In this document: positions 50,808 through 60,449 of the stretch, in pieces
Layout of the letters: each line of letters begins with the position of its first letter
Position numbering within the stretch: the stretch's first letter is position 1
From: JAUVUV01 sp964548275
GTDB lineage: Bacteria > Gemmatimonadota > Glassbacteria > GWA2-58-10
Length of the DNA stretch: 64,000 nt
Direction of reading: 5' to 3'
NCBI GenBank assembly: GCA_964548275.1
Contig: CAZJQI010000009.1
Coordinates: 1 to 64,000 of the forward strand
Position numbers and translations under genes: made by a program
Notes under the pieces: model-generated
What the model was told of the DNA's origin: nothing
Seen by the model: only the letters and a program-made list of their open reading frames with translations
Databases searched by the model: none

Positions 50808-51692
50808 ATGTCGAGCCAGGACGCATTGAAAAACATGCAGCCTGAAAGAGAATTCTTTGTCGGGATCGATTCGGACGGGTGCGCTTTCCCCACCATGGAA
50901 CTCAAGCACAAGGAATGTTTCATCCCGAACATTGTAAAATATTTCAGCCTTCAGTCGATCAGCAAGTATGCGCGCGAGGCGGCCGAGTTTGTCAACCTTT
51001 ACTCCAGGTGGCGCGGGATCAACCGTTTCCCCGCGCTCTTGATGGTAATGGACCTGCTTGCCGAGCGCTCCGAAGTGCAGCGCTCAGGAGTGCAGTTGCC
51101 AAACTTGGGCGACCTGCAGAAATGGGTCGACACCGGGGTAGCGCTTGGCAATCCTACCCTGAGAGAGGAAGTTAGTAAAAGCGGGAACACCACTTTAAAA
51201 AAGGCTCTCGAGTGGAGCGAGTCGGTCAACAAGAGCGTGGACTGGATGGTCGAGGGCTGCAAGCCGTTCGCTTTCGTGCGCGAAAGCCTGGAAAGAATGG
51301 CTCCCAAAGCCGACATGGTGGTTGTCTCGGCAACACCTGGGGCTGCGCTCGAAAAAGAATGGAAAGAGCACGATATCGCCCGTTACGCGCGGGCAATCGC
51401 CGGACAGGAGAAGGGCAGCAAGAAAGAGCATCTCGCCCTGGCCGCAAGCGGAAAATATCCACCTGAGAAAATCCTGATGATCGGCGATGCTCCCGGGGAC
51501 ATGAAAGCAGCCAGAGCCAATAACGCCCTCTTTTTTCCGGTCAATCCAGGTCAGGAGGAAAAAAGCTGGGAGCTGCTTTACAAGGAGGCTTTCGACTGTT
51601 TCGTTCAAGGCAGTTACGAAGGAGCCTATGAGGCTGAGCTGATCAATAAATTCGAAGCCCTGCTCCCGGACACACCACCCTGGAAAAAGTAA
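50808..51692 (+). CDS. HAD-superfamily phosphatase
   Basis: A 294-residue HAD hydrolase with a helical cap (about 50-165). Motif I is GIDSDGCAF with nucleophile Asp and Asp at +2. Motif II is VVVSATPGAAL, the Lys is in GSKKEHLA, and motif IV is MIGDAPGDMKAA. The likely reaction is removal of phosphate from a small metabolite, perhaps a sugar-acid phosphate given the neighbours. AGGGG lies upstream of the ATG. It is 68 bases after the SDR gene. Confidence 0.85.
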   Translation: MSSQDALKNMQPEREFFVGIDSDGCAFPTMELKHKECFIPNIVKYFSLQSISKYAREAAEFVNLYSRWRGINRFPALLMVMDLLAERSEVQRSGVQLPNLGDLQKWVDTGVALGNPTLREEVSKSGNTTLKKALEWSESVNKSVDWMVEGCKPFAFVRESLERMAPKADMVVVSATPGAALEKEWKEHDIARYARAIAGQEKGSKKEHLALAASGKYPPEKILMIGDAPGDMKAARANNALFFPVNPGQEEKSWELLYKEAFDCFVQGSYEGAYEAELINKFEALLPDTPPWKK

Positions 51693-51699
51693 AAGACAG

Positions 51700-51735
51700 C
51701 AAAATCCTGTAGGGCACGGCGTGCCGTTCCCAATA
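51700..51735. repeat. Short palindromic intergenic repeat
   Basis: The sequence GTAGGGCACGGCGTGCCGTTCCC between the HAD and LarA-like genes contains a GGCACG/CGTGCC hairpin. It resembles short GC-rich dispersed repeats found in many environmental genomes. No further copies were found in this window. Confidence 0.35.
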
Positions 51736-51767
51736 ATGACAGATCATTTTGAATAAAAGACCGTTCA

Positions 51768-53051
51768 ATGGAAAAAAATAACCAGATCATCGGCAAAGGA
51801 TACGCCGATGGGCGCAGCTTGAGCGAGCAAGAAGTCAGAGACCTCTGCGCAAAAGGATTCGACAGGCTCGATCCGAATGGAAAACGCCTGCTGGTGATCA
51901 TCCCGGACAGCACACGCACCGTGCCGCTTGACATGATGTTCCGGATATTCTACGAGCTGCTCAACGGCAAAGTGGCTGCGCTGCACTACCTGATCGCTCT
52001 GGGGACGCACCAGCTCATGCCGCCTGATAAGATCGCTGCACGGGTGGGCTTGACCCCTGATAGCCTGGCGCGCGACTACCCGGAGGTGCGCATTTTCAAC
52101 CACCGCTGGGACCTGCCGGAAACTTTCCGCGTGATCGGGGAAATCGCCGCTGAGGAGATAGAGCAAATCAGCGGCGGGCTTTTCCGCGAAGGGCTGACCG
52201 TGACTATCAACAAGATGATTTTCGACTACGACCACCTGGTCATCCTCGGGCCCACGTTTCCCCATGAGGTGGTCGGTTTCTCGGGCGGCAACAAGTATTT
52301 CTTCCCGGGCATTTCAGGCAACGAACTGATTCACTTCTTCCACTGGCTGGGCGCGGTGATCACCAACCCGCTGGTCAACGGCAACAAGTGGACCCCCCCG
52401 AGAAAAGTGGTTGAAAAGGCGGCCTTTTTTATCCCGCTGCCGGTGACCAATTTCGACATGGTGGAAAAGGGGGGCGAACTGGCAGGCCTGTTTATCGGGC
52501 CAACGCGCGAGGCGTGGAGCGAGGCAGCGGACCTTTCAGCGCAGATCCATATCCGTTACGTTGAGAGCAAATACAGCTCGATCCTCGGGGTCGCCCCGCG
52601 GATGTACGACGATATCTGGGTGGCTGGCAAGGTGATGTACAAGCTCGAGCCGGTAATTGAAGACAGCGGCGAGTTGATCATCTACGCCCCTCATATCAGT
52701 GAGGTGAGCTATACCCACGGCAAAATCATCGACCAGGTCGGCTACCACACGCGGGATTACTTCCTGGCACAGATGGAGCGTTTCAAGAGTGTGCCGCGGG
52801 GTATCCTGGCTCACAGCACACATGTCAAAGGCGGGGGAACCTACGAAAATGGCGTGGAAAAACCCAGGGTCAACGTGGTGCTTGCAACAGGAATACCCGA
52901 GGAACGCTGCAGGAGAATCAACCTGGGCTACCGCGACCCGTCAACCATAAATCTCGATCTATGGAAGAACCGCGAGCACGAGGGCTGCCTTTTCGTGCCC
53001 AGGGCAGGGGAGACTCTCTACCGCGTGAAAGGCGAAAGCTACGAAACCTGA
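51768..53051 (+). CDS. LarA-family nickel-pincer racemase/epimerase homologue
   Basis: A 427-residue DUF2088/LarA-family protein. In lactate racemase the pincer nucleotide is attached to K184, nickel is bound by H200, and H108 and H174 act as bases. Here the same residues appear as H81 (GTHQLMPP), H166 (TFPHEVVGFSGG), K176 (GGNKYFFPG) and H192 (HFFHWLG), with the K-to-H spacing of 16 and the H-to-K spacing of 10 conserved. The loop PDSTRTVP and the substrate region differ from lactate racemase, so the substrate is probably another 2-hydroxy acid, here likely a sugar acid. No larB, larC or larE is visible in the window. Confidence 0.85.
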   Translation: MEKNNQIIGKGYADGRSLSEQEVRDLCAKGFDRLDPNGKRLLVIIPDSTRTVPLDMMFRIFYELLNGKVAALHYLIALGTHQLMPPDKIAARVGLTPDSLARDYPEVRIFNHRWDLPETFRVIGEIAAEEIEQISGGLFREGLTVTINKMIFDYDHLVILGPTFPHEVVGFSGGNKYFFPGISGNELIHFFHWLGAVITNPLVNGNKWTPPRKVVEKAAFFIPLPVTNFDMVEKGGELAGLFIGPTREAWSEAADLSAQIHIRYVESKYSSILGVAPRMYDDIWVAGKVMYKLEPVIEDSGELIIYAPHISEVSYTHGKIIDQVGYHTRDYFLAQMERFKSVPRGILAHSTHVKGGGTYENGVEKPRVNVVLATGIPEERCRRINLGYRDPSTINLDLWKNREHEGCLFVPRAGETLYRVKGESYET

Positions 53052-53141
53052 ATAGAGGACTCGAACTTTATGTAATATCCCTGGACCCGGAACTGGCCTG
53101 AAACCGGCTCTTTTTCTTTCAACTTTTAAGGAGTTATAACC

Positions 53142-54128
53142 ATGCGGCGTATCCTGGCCTTCTTTCTGGTGTTCTTGTTGATCGTACCCTTTACGGCATA
53201 CCCGAAATGGTACAAGGGCAACACCCATACTCACACGATCAACTCGGACGGCGACTCCTCACCCGATGAGGTGGCCCGCTGGTACAAGGAGCACCGCTAC
53301 CATTTCGTGGTGATCACGGATCATAATTTTCTCACACCGGTGGACGGCCTTAACATGATTTTGGCCGCAGAGGAAAAGTTTCTCGTTCTCTCCGGCGAGG
53401 AGGTGACTGATGAGTTTGAAAGCCCCGAGGACCAGTTTTTCGCCCTTCACCTCAACGCGATAAACTTGAGCAAAACCCTTCCGCCAACCGGTGGCAGCAG
53501 CGTGCATGAGGTACTTCAAACAAACCTGGATTCGATCAATGCTGCAGGAGCCCTGGCACAGATAAACCACCCCAACTTCCACTGGTCGATAAATGTTGAG
53601 GAAATGTACAATCTGAGGAACTGCCTTCTTTTCGAAGTGTGGAACACCTCGACTGACTGCAATAACACCGGAGGCGGCGGCTACCCCGGCACAGAGGCTC
53701 TCTGGGATTCGGTTCTTACCAGGGGCAAGCCGGTTTATGCAGTGGCAAGCGATGACGCCCACGAGTTCAAGCTCTGGGGCCCACAGTACTCTAACCCCGG
53801 AGGCGGGTTCGTCCGGGTGCGGGCCGACAGCCTCGAGGCCGGTGCCTTAGTCGCCGCCCTGGAGCGTGGAGATTTCTACTCATCCACGGGTGTCACCCTG
53901 AATGACATCACGGTAACAGAGGAAGCATATACTGTTGAGTTTGACGAACAAGGACGGACCAGGCACACGGTGTATTTTATCGGCAGCGGCGGCAAGATGC
54001 TGGCCACTGCCTATCAAAGCCCTGCGGTCTACAGGTTTACCGGAAAAGAAGGCTATGTGCGGGCAAAGATCGTGGACTCGAACGGTAGGCTAGCCTGGAC
54101 TCAGCCGGTGTTTACAAATAGCGATTAA
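53142..54128 (+). CDS. Secreted PHP-domain metallohydrolase
   Basis: A 328-residue protein with a signal peptide (RRILAFFLVFLLIVPFTAYP) and a PHP-type metal-binding barrel: GNTHTHTINSDGDSSPDEV (opening HxH), VVITDHNFL, LSGEEVTDEF, AQINHPNFHW and VASDDAHEF. PHP domains use two or three metals for phosphoester or amide hydrolysis; the CehA/McbA type is the closest in layout. A beta-like tail follows (about 265-328). An AAGGAG Shine-Dalgarno precedes the start. The substrate is unknown. It closes the sugar-acid region and is followed by a terminator. Confidence 0.82.
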   Translation: MRRILAFFLVFLLIVPFTAYPKWYKGNTHTHTINSDGDSSPDEVARWYKEHRYHFVVITDHNFLTPVDGLNMILAAEEKFLVLSGEEVTDEFESPEDQFFALHLNAINLSKTLPPTGGSSVHEVLQTNLDSINAAGALAQINHPNFHWSINVEEMYNLRNCLLFEVWNTSTDCNNTGGGGYPGTEALWDSVLTRGKPVYAVASDDAHEFKLWGPQYSNPGGGFVRVRADSLEAGALVAALERGDFYSSTGVTLNDITVTEEAYTVEFDEQGRTRHTVYFIGSGGKMLATAYQSPAVYRFTGKEGYVRAKIVDSNGRLAWTQPVFTNSD

Positions 54129-54140
54129 ACAGGGATAAAA

Positions 54141-54167
54141 AAAGGGGAATCCAACCGATTCCCCTTT
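54141..54167. terminator. Bidirectional terminator between PHP gene and gyrA
   Basis: AAAGGGGAATC (54141-54151) pairs with GATTCCCCTTT (54157-54167), loop CAACC, with A and T flanks on both sides of convergent genes. Confidence 0.85.
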
Positions 54168-54190
54168 AAATTTACAATGAAGGTGTTTGA

Positions 54191-56689
54191 TCAGCTTTCG
54201 GCTGGATTTTCATCCGCCACACCGGATTCTTCGGCAACTTCGTCTTCCTGGTCAGTTTCCTCTCCCGGCACAATCCGGGCCACATCCACCACCTGGTCTC
54301 CCTCGGTAAGGTTGACAAGCTTCACGCCCATGGTATTGCGCCCGATCACTTTGACATTGGTCAGGGGCATGCGGATAATCAGTCCCTGCTGGGTGATCAG
54401 GATTATTTCATCCTCATCAACCACTTCCTTGATACCGACAAGTTTGCCGGTTTTCTCCCCGCAGCGGAGGGTGATTATTCCCTTGCCGCCGCGGTTTGTT
54501 ATCCGGTAATCGGAAACAGCAGAGCGCTTGCCCTTGCCCTTTTCGCTGACTACCAGAAGAGTGGCGTCCTGGCGGTTGAGCGCGACCATGCCGATTACAT
54601 AGTCTTCCGGCCCGAGCCGGATTCCCCGCACCCCATAGGCTGTGCGTCCCATGCTGCGGACCTTGTCTTCCGGGAAACGTATCGCCTGGCCGTGGCGGGT
54701 GGCGAGAATTATGTCGTGCGAGCCGTCGGTGAGCCTCACCTCGATAACCACGTCATCCTCCGGGATGTTGATCGCCCAGATACCGACCCGCCGCGGGTTG
54801 CTGAAAGCCGAAAGGCTGGTTTTCTTGATAGTGCCCTTGCGCGTGGCCATGACCACGTACTGCCCCTCGTTAAAATTGCGCACCGGCAGCATAGCGGCAA
54901 TCCTGTCATCCTGCTCGATTTCTATCAGGTTCACAATCGCCTTGCCCTGCGAAGTTCTGCCGGCCTGTGGGATGGAATATACCTTGAGCCAGTGAAGCCG
55001 TCCCTTGGCGGTGAAAAAGAGGATGTAATCGTGCGTGGAGGCGATAAACATATGTTCGAGGAAATCGGTCTCCCGGGTGGTCTGCCCGCTTTTTCCCCTG
55101 CCGCCGCGGGCCTGCCGGCGGTAGGTGCCAACCGGCAGCCGCTTGATATAGCCCAGGTGGCTGATCGTGATCACCATCTCCTCTTCGGCGATCAGATCCT
55201 CGATATTGAACTCGCCGGTATCCTCGAGGATTTCCGTACGGCGCTCGTCGTTGTAAGTGTTCCTGATCTCCTGAAGCTCTTCCTTGACAATCTGCATCCT
55301 TAAATCCTTGCTTGCCAGGATACTTTTCAGTCGGGTGATTGTTTTGAGCAGCTCCTCGTACTCCTCGTCGAGCTTCTCCTGTTCCAGTGCGGTGAGCTTG
55401 GCCAGCCGCAGGTCGAGAATCGCCTGGGCCTGAACCTCGCTCAGCTTGAAACGCTCCATCAGGTTTCCCCTGGCAATATCCACGGTGCGGCTGGAGCGGA
55501 TAACCTCGACCACCTCGTCCAGGTTGTCGATAGCGATTTTCAAGCCTTCGAGGATATGCGCCCGTTCCTCAGCCTTTTTCAGTTCGAAACTGGAGCGGCG
55601 GGTCACCACATTATGACGGTGGTCGATAAAATGCTTGATCATTTCCCGCAAGTTTAGAACTTTCGGCATACCATTGACCAGGGCCAGGAAAATCGCGCCG
55701 AAAGTTGTTTGCAACTGGGTTTTCGAGTAAAACTGGTTGAGAATCACTTCCCCTGCAGCATCGCGCTTGAGATCCACAACGATCCTCATCCCGTCCCGAT
55801 CCGACTCATCGCGGATATTGGATACGCCCTCGATCTTTTTCTCCCTGACAAGGTCGGCCATATCCTCCAGGAGCTTGCTTTTGTTGACCATAAACGGGAT
55901 TTCCGTGATAATAATCGCCTCTTTGCCGTTATTCTTGGTCTCGGTGTACGCGCGTCCGCGCACGCGTAATTTTCCCCTGCCGGTATGGTAAGCCTCCAGG
56001 ATGCCCTCTCTGCCGTAGATATAACCTCCGGTGGGGAAATCAGGGCCGGGAATGAACTGCATCAGTCCATCGACAGTGATCTCAGGGTCGTCGATCATCG
56101 CGGTACAGGCATCAACCACCTCGCCGAGATTGTGCGTGGGGATGTTGGTCGCCATGCCGACAGCGATACCGCTGGAACCGTTTACCAGGAGATTGGGAAG
56201 TTTGGAGGGCAGAACCGTGGGTTCCTGCAGCCGGTCATCGAAATTGGGCTGGAAATCGACAGTTTCTTTCTCGATATTGGCGAGCATCTCGATAGAAATC
56301 TTCTGCAGCCTGGTTTCCGTATAGCGGTAAGCCGCTGCGGGGTCGCCGTCGATCGAGCCGAAATTGCCCTGCCCGTCAATCAATGGATAGCGCAGGCTGA
56401 AATCCTGCACCATGCGCACCAGGGCGTCATAGACCGCCGAGTCTCCGTGGGGATGGTATTTACCCAGCACGTCACCGACCACGGTGGCGCTTTTTTTGAA
56501 AGCACGGTTCGGCAGAAGCCCCAGTTCGTGCATCGCGTAAAGAATGCGCCGGTGGACCGGTTTGAGCCCGTCCCGCACATCCGGCAGGGCGCGGCTCATG
56601 ATCACTGACATCGAATAGTTGATGAAGGAATCCTTCATCTCGTCTTCGATGAAACGGGTTACGATACGTTCTCTGTTTTCGATTGCCAT
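54191..56689 (-). CDS. gyrA: DNA gyrase subunit A
   Basis: An 832-residue type IIA topoisomerase subunit that, with GyrB, introduces negative supercoils. The catalytic Tyr is Y123 (AAAYRYTE). The quinolone-resistance region reads HGDSAVYDA with S84 and D88 (E. coli S83, D87) unchanged, so no target mutation is seen. The C-terminal beta-pinwheel carries the GyrA box as QARGGRGKSG, which supports gyrase rather than ParC. The acidic tail (DQEDEVAEESG) is common in gyrases. gyrB is not nearby. It lies downstream of the two cyclophilin genes. Confidence 0.97.
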   Translation of the reverse strand: MAIENRERIVTRFIEDEMKDSFINYSMSVIMSRALPDVRDGLKPVHRRILYAMHELGLLPNRAFKKSATVVGDVLGKYHPHGDSAVYDALVRMVQDFSLRYPLIDGQGNFGSIDGDPAAAYRYTETRLQKISIEMLANIEKETVDFQPNFDDRLQEPTVLPSKLPNLLVNGSSGIAVGMATNIPTHNLGEVVDACTAMIDDPEITVDGLMQFIPGPDFPTGGYIYGREGILEAYHTGRGKLRVRGRAYTETKNNGKEAIIITEIPFMVNKSKLLEDMADLVREKKIEGVSNIRDESDRDGMRIVVDLKRDAAGEVILNQFYSKTQLQTTFGAIFLALVNGMPKVLNLREMIKHFIDHRHNVVTRRSSFELKKAEERAHILEGLKIAIDNLDEVVEVIRSSRTVDIARGNLMERFKLSEVQAQAILDLRLAKLTALEQEKLDEEYEELLKTITRLKSILASKDLRMQIVKEELQEIRNTYNDERRTEILEDTGEFNIEDLIAEEEMVITISHLGYIKRLPVGTYRRQARGGRGKSGQTTRETDFLEHMFIASTHDYILFFTAKGRLHWLKVYSIPQAGRTSQGKAIVNLIEIEQDDRIAAMLPVRNFNEGQYVVMATRKGTIKKTSLSAFSNPRRVGIWAINIPEDDVVIEVRLTDGSHDIILATRHGQAIRFPEDKVRSMGRTAYGVRGIRLGPEDYVIGMVALNRQDATLLVVSEKGKGKRSAVSDYRITNRGGKGIITLRCGEKTGKLVGIKEVVDEDEIILITQQGLIIRMPLTNVKVIGRNTMGVKLVNLTEGDQVVDVARIVPGEETDQEDEVAEESGVADENPAES

Positions 56690-56772
56690 TTTGGCCTTCG
56701 TTCATTCAATGAGGTCTTGAACAGCCCCGAATTAATTAGCGGAAGCGGCCGAAAATTGAAATACAGTCAGGC

Positions 56773-57444
56773 CTATTCTAAAGGAAAATCCAGTACCTCG
56801 CCGGCTTTTTCAATCGTGATCGACTTAACTGTCGCCGCCTTGCCGGGATTATTCTTTTCGTTGCAGGGCAAGGCCACGATCTTGTCCGCCACATCCATCC
56901 CCTTGACCACCTCGCCGAACACGCTGTACTGGCCGTCGAGGTGCGGCGCCCGGTCGACCATGATAAAGAACTGGCAAGAGGCGCTGTTGGGCGATTGGCT
57001 GCGCGCCGCAGAGAGAATTCCTTTCTTGTGCGGTGTTTTGCTGAACTCGGCGTTCAGCGTCCGGGGGCCTCGTCCAATGCCGTCATTGTCCAGGTTGTCG
57101 TCCTTGCTGTTCGGATCTCCTCCCTGGATCATGAAACCAGGGATCACGCGGTGAAACGTGGTCCCGTCGTAGAATTTACTCCTGGCGAGCGACTTGAAAT
57201 TTTTCACGTGATTAGGAGCTATCTGGGGATAAAAGCGAAGGATGATCTTGCCGAATCCTGTGGTGATAACCGCCACTTCATCCTTTTCGGTAAGAGGCTG
57301 GATACCCGGCTCGGGCGATTTGCGCACCTGGGGCATAGGGGGTGGTATCGGCTTTTTTTCCTCGGCGCTGTTTCCACTTGAACATGCAACAGCCAGGGCC
57401 AAAAATACCAGAAAATAAGGGGAAAGCCTCTTTGCTCTTATCAT
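56773..57444 (-). CDS. Cyclophilin-type peptidyl-prolyl isomerase lipoprotein
   Basis: A 223-residue exported protein with a hydrophobic signal and Cys after LALAVA (CSSGNS), hence a probable lipoprotein. A Pro-rich linker leads to the cyclophilin barrel. The catalytic motif is intact: FHRVIPGFMIQGGD (Arg, Phe, Gln), then SQSPNSASCQFFI and the VFGEVVKGMDV ending. It would speed proline isomerisation in the periplasm. ATG 57444 has AAGGGTG upstream; the longer start at 57462 is less supported. Downstream is gyrA. Confidence 0.9.
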   Translation of the reverse strand: MIRAKRLSPYFLVFLALAVACSSGNSAEEKKPIPPPMPQVRKSPEPGIQPLTEKDEVAVITTGFGKIILRFYPQIAPNHVKNFKSLARSKFYDGTTFHRVIPGFMIQGGDPNSKDDNLDNDGIGRGPRTLNAEFSKTPHKKGILSAARSQSPNSASCQFFIMVDRAPHLDGQYSVFGEVVKGMDVADKIVALPCNEKNNPGKAATVKSITIEKAGEVLDFPLE

Positions 57445-57566
57445 CAGATCACCCTTTCTCATGAAGCACAGAGTTAGATAGATTAAACCTGCTGCCTGAA
57501 CGGGAAAAAAGTCTTAGGGTTATTTATACAGCCCCTTTTGCGAATCTGAACAATTTCAAGACAGGA

Positions 57567-58205
57567 TCAGACAAAGCGTTCTTTGATATAAATCCGTTTC
57601 ATAATCACTTTTTCCAGCGGCCGGCCCTCGGCGTCCGTGGGAACCTCGGAGATCTTTTTCACCACCGACATCCCGTCCACCACTGTGCCGAATACAGTGT
57701 AGCGGCCGTTAAGCTCGTGCATATCCTTGAGAAGGATATAGAACTGGCTGTTTCCCTTTTCCGGCTCCCCTGGGGGATGAGCAAGCCCTACGTTGCCGAC
57801 AAAGTTTGGAGCATTGATTTCAGGCTTTATGGTAAAACCCGGGTCGCCGGCTCCATCATTGGTAGGGTCGTCGTCCCGGCTGTTGATATCTCCGCCCTGG
57901 ATCAATTTCCCTGGCTCGACATAGTGGAAAGCCAGGCCATCGTAAAAACCTCTCTTGATCAGGTTGCTGATCTCGCGGACGTGATTTTTGGCAGCCTCCT
58001 TGAGCGGAAGGATGACTATTTTGCCGAAATCGGTATCGATTACGATAACATCGCGGTCCCGCTTCTGAGCCTCGATATCACGGATCTGCGCAAGCTCTAT
58101 CCCTCTTCTCGGCGGGGCCTGGCCGCATGATAGCCAGAGGCAAAGAGTGGCCAGAAGACCGAACACGATAGCGGGTCTGTAATGAAATCCTCTTTTACTA
58201 GACAT
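57567..58205 (-). CDS. Cyclophilin-like lipoprotein with altered active site
   Basis: A 212-residue protein with a lipoprotein-like signal (LLATLCLWLSCGQ) and a cyclophilin domain. The catalytic segment reads FHYVEPGKLIQGGD: the essential Arg (HR in the standard motif) is Tyr and the Phe is Lys, although Gln is kept. The rest (GNSQFYILL, VFGTVVDGMSV) follows the fold. The isomerase activity is therefore doubtful and a binding or chaperone role is possible. It is the tandem paralogue of the next gene, 122 bases apart. Confidence 0.82.
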   Translation of the reverse strand: MSSKRGFHYRPAIVFGLLATLCLWLSCGQAPPRRGIELAQIRDIEAQKRDRDVIVIDTDFGKIVILPLKEAAKNHVREISNLIKRGFYDGLAFHYVEPGKLIQGGDINSRDDDPTNDGAGDPGFTIKPEINAPNFVGNVGLAHPPGEPEKGNSQFYILLKDMHELNGRYTVFGTVVDGMSVVKKISEVPTDAEGRPLEKVIMKRIYIKERFV

Positions 58206-58338
58206 CTGCAATAAATTCCCTGCGGAAGTTAAATGGAAGTCAAAATAACAATTAAATAATATAACGGTTTCATCCTGTTTTGACAATGTTTGGTATAGCG
58301 GGGAAAGGCTTTGCCCGCCGCAACCGGAGACCGGCTGT

Positions 58339-60378
58339 TCAGCGGGCAGAGCCTTTTTTCTCGAGCAGGAGGATCGAATGTTTCGGGAGGGTGAAACTTT
58401 CGCAGAAATCCTTGAATCCGGAGTAGTTTTCGGTACTTACCAGCCTGCTGCTGATCGAAAGGCGCCTGGAGTAAGTTATCCGACCATCCCCGGGGATGCA
58501 CTTTATTTCCCAACGCCCGAAAGGGCTTTCCAGGGCGGCGGTTTCAGGCTGGTAGGCGATTTGCCAGCCGGAGGGCAGTTCGATCACCATGTCATTAGCC
58601 AGCAAAAAAGGCCCATCGGCAACAAAATCGAACTCGCGTTCCTCCAGGTGTGGGGAATAGGGAATGACAGCAAACGGGAAAGGCGCACCGGGAATGCGCA
58701 GGATCATCATATCACCCTGAACCACACCCACCTCTGGCGCGGCAAACTGAAGCTCAACACGGGCCGGGATCTCCAGGTTCCTCATATCGCTGATTGAGTG
58801 GTTCGTTTTGACTGCCCCCTCGCCGATAGCGTTTGTGGCCTGCTGGAAATACTGTTCGAGCTCGCGGGGAGTGAGGTCTTTAAGGCCAAGGCGGGCCTCG
58901 GCGTCAAACAGGCCGTCGGCAAGGATTTCGAACCGACCCTCAATGTCTCCGTTATCTTTCAGCGTGAGTTGTCCGGTTGACATGGAGAGGCTTTTCTCCG
59001 GGGGGAACTCGGTTGTTTTATACAGAGTGCCGCCGCTTGGCAGGATCACAAGGGCCCGGTTGCCCTGTCCGCGGTTGAAATACCCGTAGCGGTTGTACTG
59101 AGCAAACGGTATAAGCCACAGGCCGTGCCTGTCGACCAGGCCGAAAAGAGGATTGGCGAAAGTAGAATCTGTGAAACTGCCCGGGACAAAGATCGCCACT
59201 CTGCTGAACTGGGCCGCCAAGGGCACTGAAAGTTCCAGTCGATCCACCTGGTCGCCGCGGCAGTATGCAGGGTAATTTTCTATTCCTGCAGCGTTAAGCA
59301 TTGCCGAAAGAAGAACTGCTTTATCCAGGCCGTGTCCGTACATATTCTGGAAAACCTTTGCCGCAGGTGTCGGCTTGTATCCTGTAAGGCCCAGGCTGAG
59401 ACTGATATTGCGCACCTGGGTGATAACGAAAAGCGCAATCGCCCGCACGCTGTCTGCTGCTGTGGGGCATTCAGTGGTGAGTTCGGCAACTTTGGCGCTG
59501 ATAGCTTCATCAGGCTCTGCAGCCGGGAAAAATGTCTCCCCGAGCCAGGAGCCGAGCTTTTCCCAGGTTTCGACATTGGAGAAAATCAGAATAGGCGCAA
59601 AGGAGCGCGCCTGGGGCATGTATGGGATGCTGTGGATCATCGGTACATCGCGCATTTCCCATCGGTAAAGACTGAAATCCCGGCTGGTTGCCTCCACAGT
59701 GGATGAGCTATCCTCACCTGCCTGTTCCAGGCCGCTGCCGGTAAAGATCAGCGGGGGAGGGAAATTTTCAGGTGTTTGGAGCACGTAGCGCTTGTGGAGG
59801 ATCGGTTCATCGCTCCGGAAAATCTCGATATCCCAATACGGGTAAAAGTTAAGTGGAGAGATGGAGTCCGCCCGGCTGATTGTGCGTGTAAGAATTTCGA
59901 TCACCACTCCGGGTGCGATCTGGCCGAAAGAGATCACTTTCTGCTTGATATCCGCATACACTGCGGCTCCGACAAGCTCGGGCGGCGTAATCACGTTTAT
60001 CGCCTTTGATTCCACCGGCACAGTCGAACCGTCGGGCAGCCAGGTGCGGGCAACAAGAACTTCCACGCTGTCGCTTTTGGCGTCGAACATCCGTTTCTGG
60101 TCCCCGAAACGCCGGCCTCGATCCTTGAGGATTTTGATCAGGAGATGCACCTCCAGGGTCTGATCGTTTTCCGGGCTGATCACCAGGCGCTTGTCATGAT
60201 AGAGAATCAGGGCTCCGGCATCGGGGTATTCGCTTGCACCCGGGGATTCAGCGACCAGTTTCGCAACCTCCTCCGTACTCAGCGGGCCGGATGCGAAAGC
60301 AGAGAGCCTGAAAAAGACCATAAGGCAAAATGATGTCAGAGTAAGTTTAAGAATAAGGCCCATGGATGAGCGTTTCAT
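58339..60378 (-). CDS. Exported DUF3857 protein with inactive transglutaminase-like domain
   Basis: A 679-residue exported protein with a signal peptide (FCLMVFFRLSAFASG). It has an N-terminal DUF3857-like beta domain, then a transglutaminase-like core and a C-terminal beta domain. In the core the position of the catalytic Cys (C-x-D in active proteins) is Gly350 (MYGHGLDKAVLL), and the His position reads FSRVAIFVPG with Arg, so the Cys-His-Asp triad is broken. It keeps the fold landmarks AAGIENYPAYC. The gene has a strong AAGGAG Shine-Dalgarno and lies 71 bases from its active-looking paralogue. Confidence 0.82.
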   Translation of the reverse strand: MKRSSMGLILKLTLTSFCLMVFFRLSAFASGPLSTEEVAKLVAESPGASEYPDAGALILYHDKRLVISPENDQTLEVHLLIKILKDRGRRFGDQKRMFDAKSDSVEVLVARTWLPDGSTVPVESKAINVITPPELVGAAVYADIKQKVISFGQIAPGVVIEILTRTISRADSISPLNFYPYWDIEIFRSDEPILHKRYVLQTPENFPPPLIFTGSGLEQAGEDSSSTVEATSRDFSLYRWEMRDVPMIHSIPYMPQARSFAPILIFSNVETWEKLGSWLGETFFPAAEPDEAISAKVAELTTECPTAADSVRAIALFVITQVRNISLSLGLTGYKPTPAAKVFQNMYGHGLDKAVLLSAMLNAAGIENYPAYCRGDQVDRLELSVPLAAQFSRVAIFVPGSFTDSTFANPLFGLVDRHGLWLIPFAQYNRYGYFNRGQGNRALVILPSGGTLYKTTEFPPEKSLSMSTGQLTLKDNGDIEGRFEILADGLFDAEARLGLKDLTPRELEQYFQQATNAIGEGAVKTNHSISDMRNLEIPARVELQFAAPEVGVVQGDMMILRIPGAPFPFAVIPYSPHLEEREFDFVADGPFLLANDMVIELPSGWQIAYQPETAALESPFGRWEIKCIPGDGRITYSRRLSISSRLVSTENYSGFKDFCESFTLPKHSILLLEKKGSAR

Positions 60379-60449
60379 GCTCAGACTCCTTTTTCTTTGA
60401 ACCTGGTTAGCCCCTGGATTCGTTTTCCGGGAGAGTTGACCGATGTTTG

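Noticed and set aside
54191..56689. parC instead of gyrA
   Set aside because: The QARGGRGKSG GyrA box and the gyrase-like C-terminal pinwheel point to gyrase.
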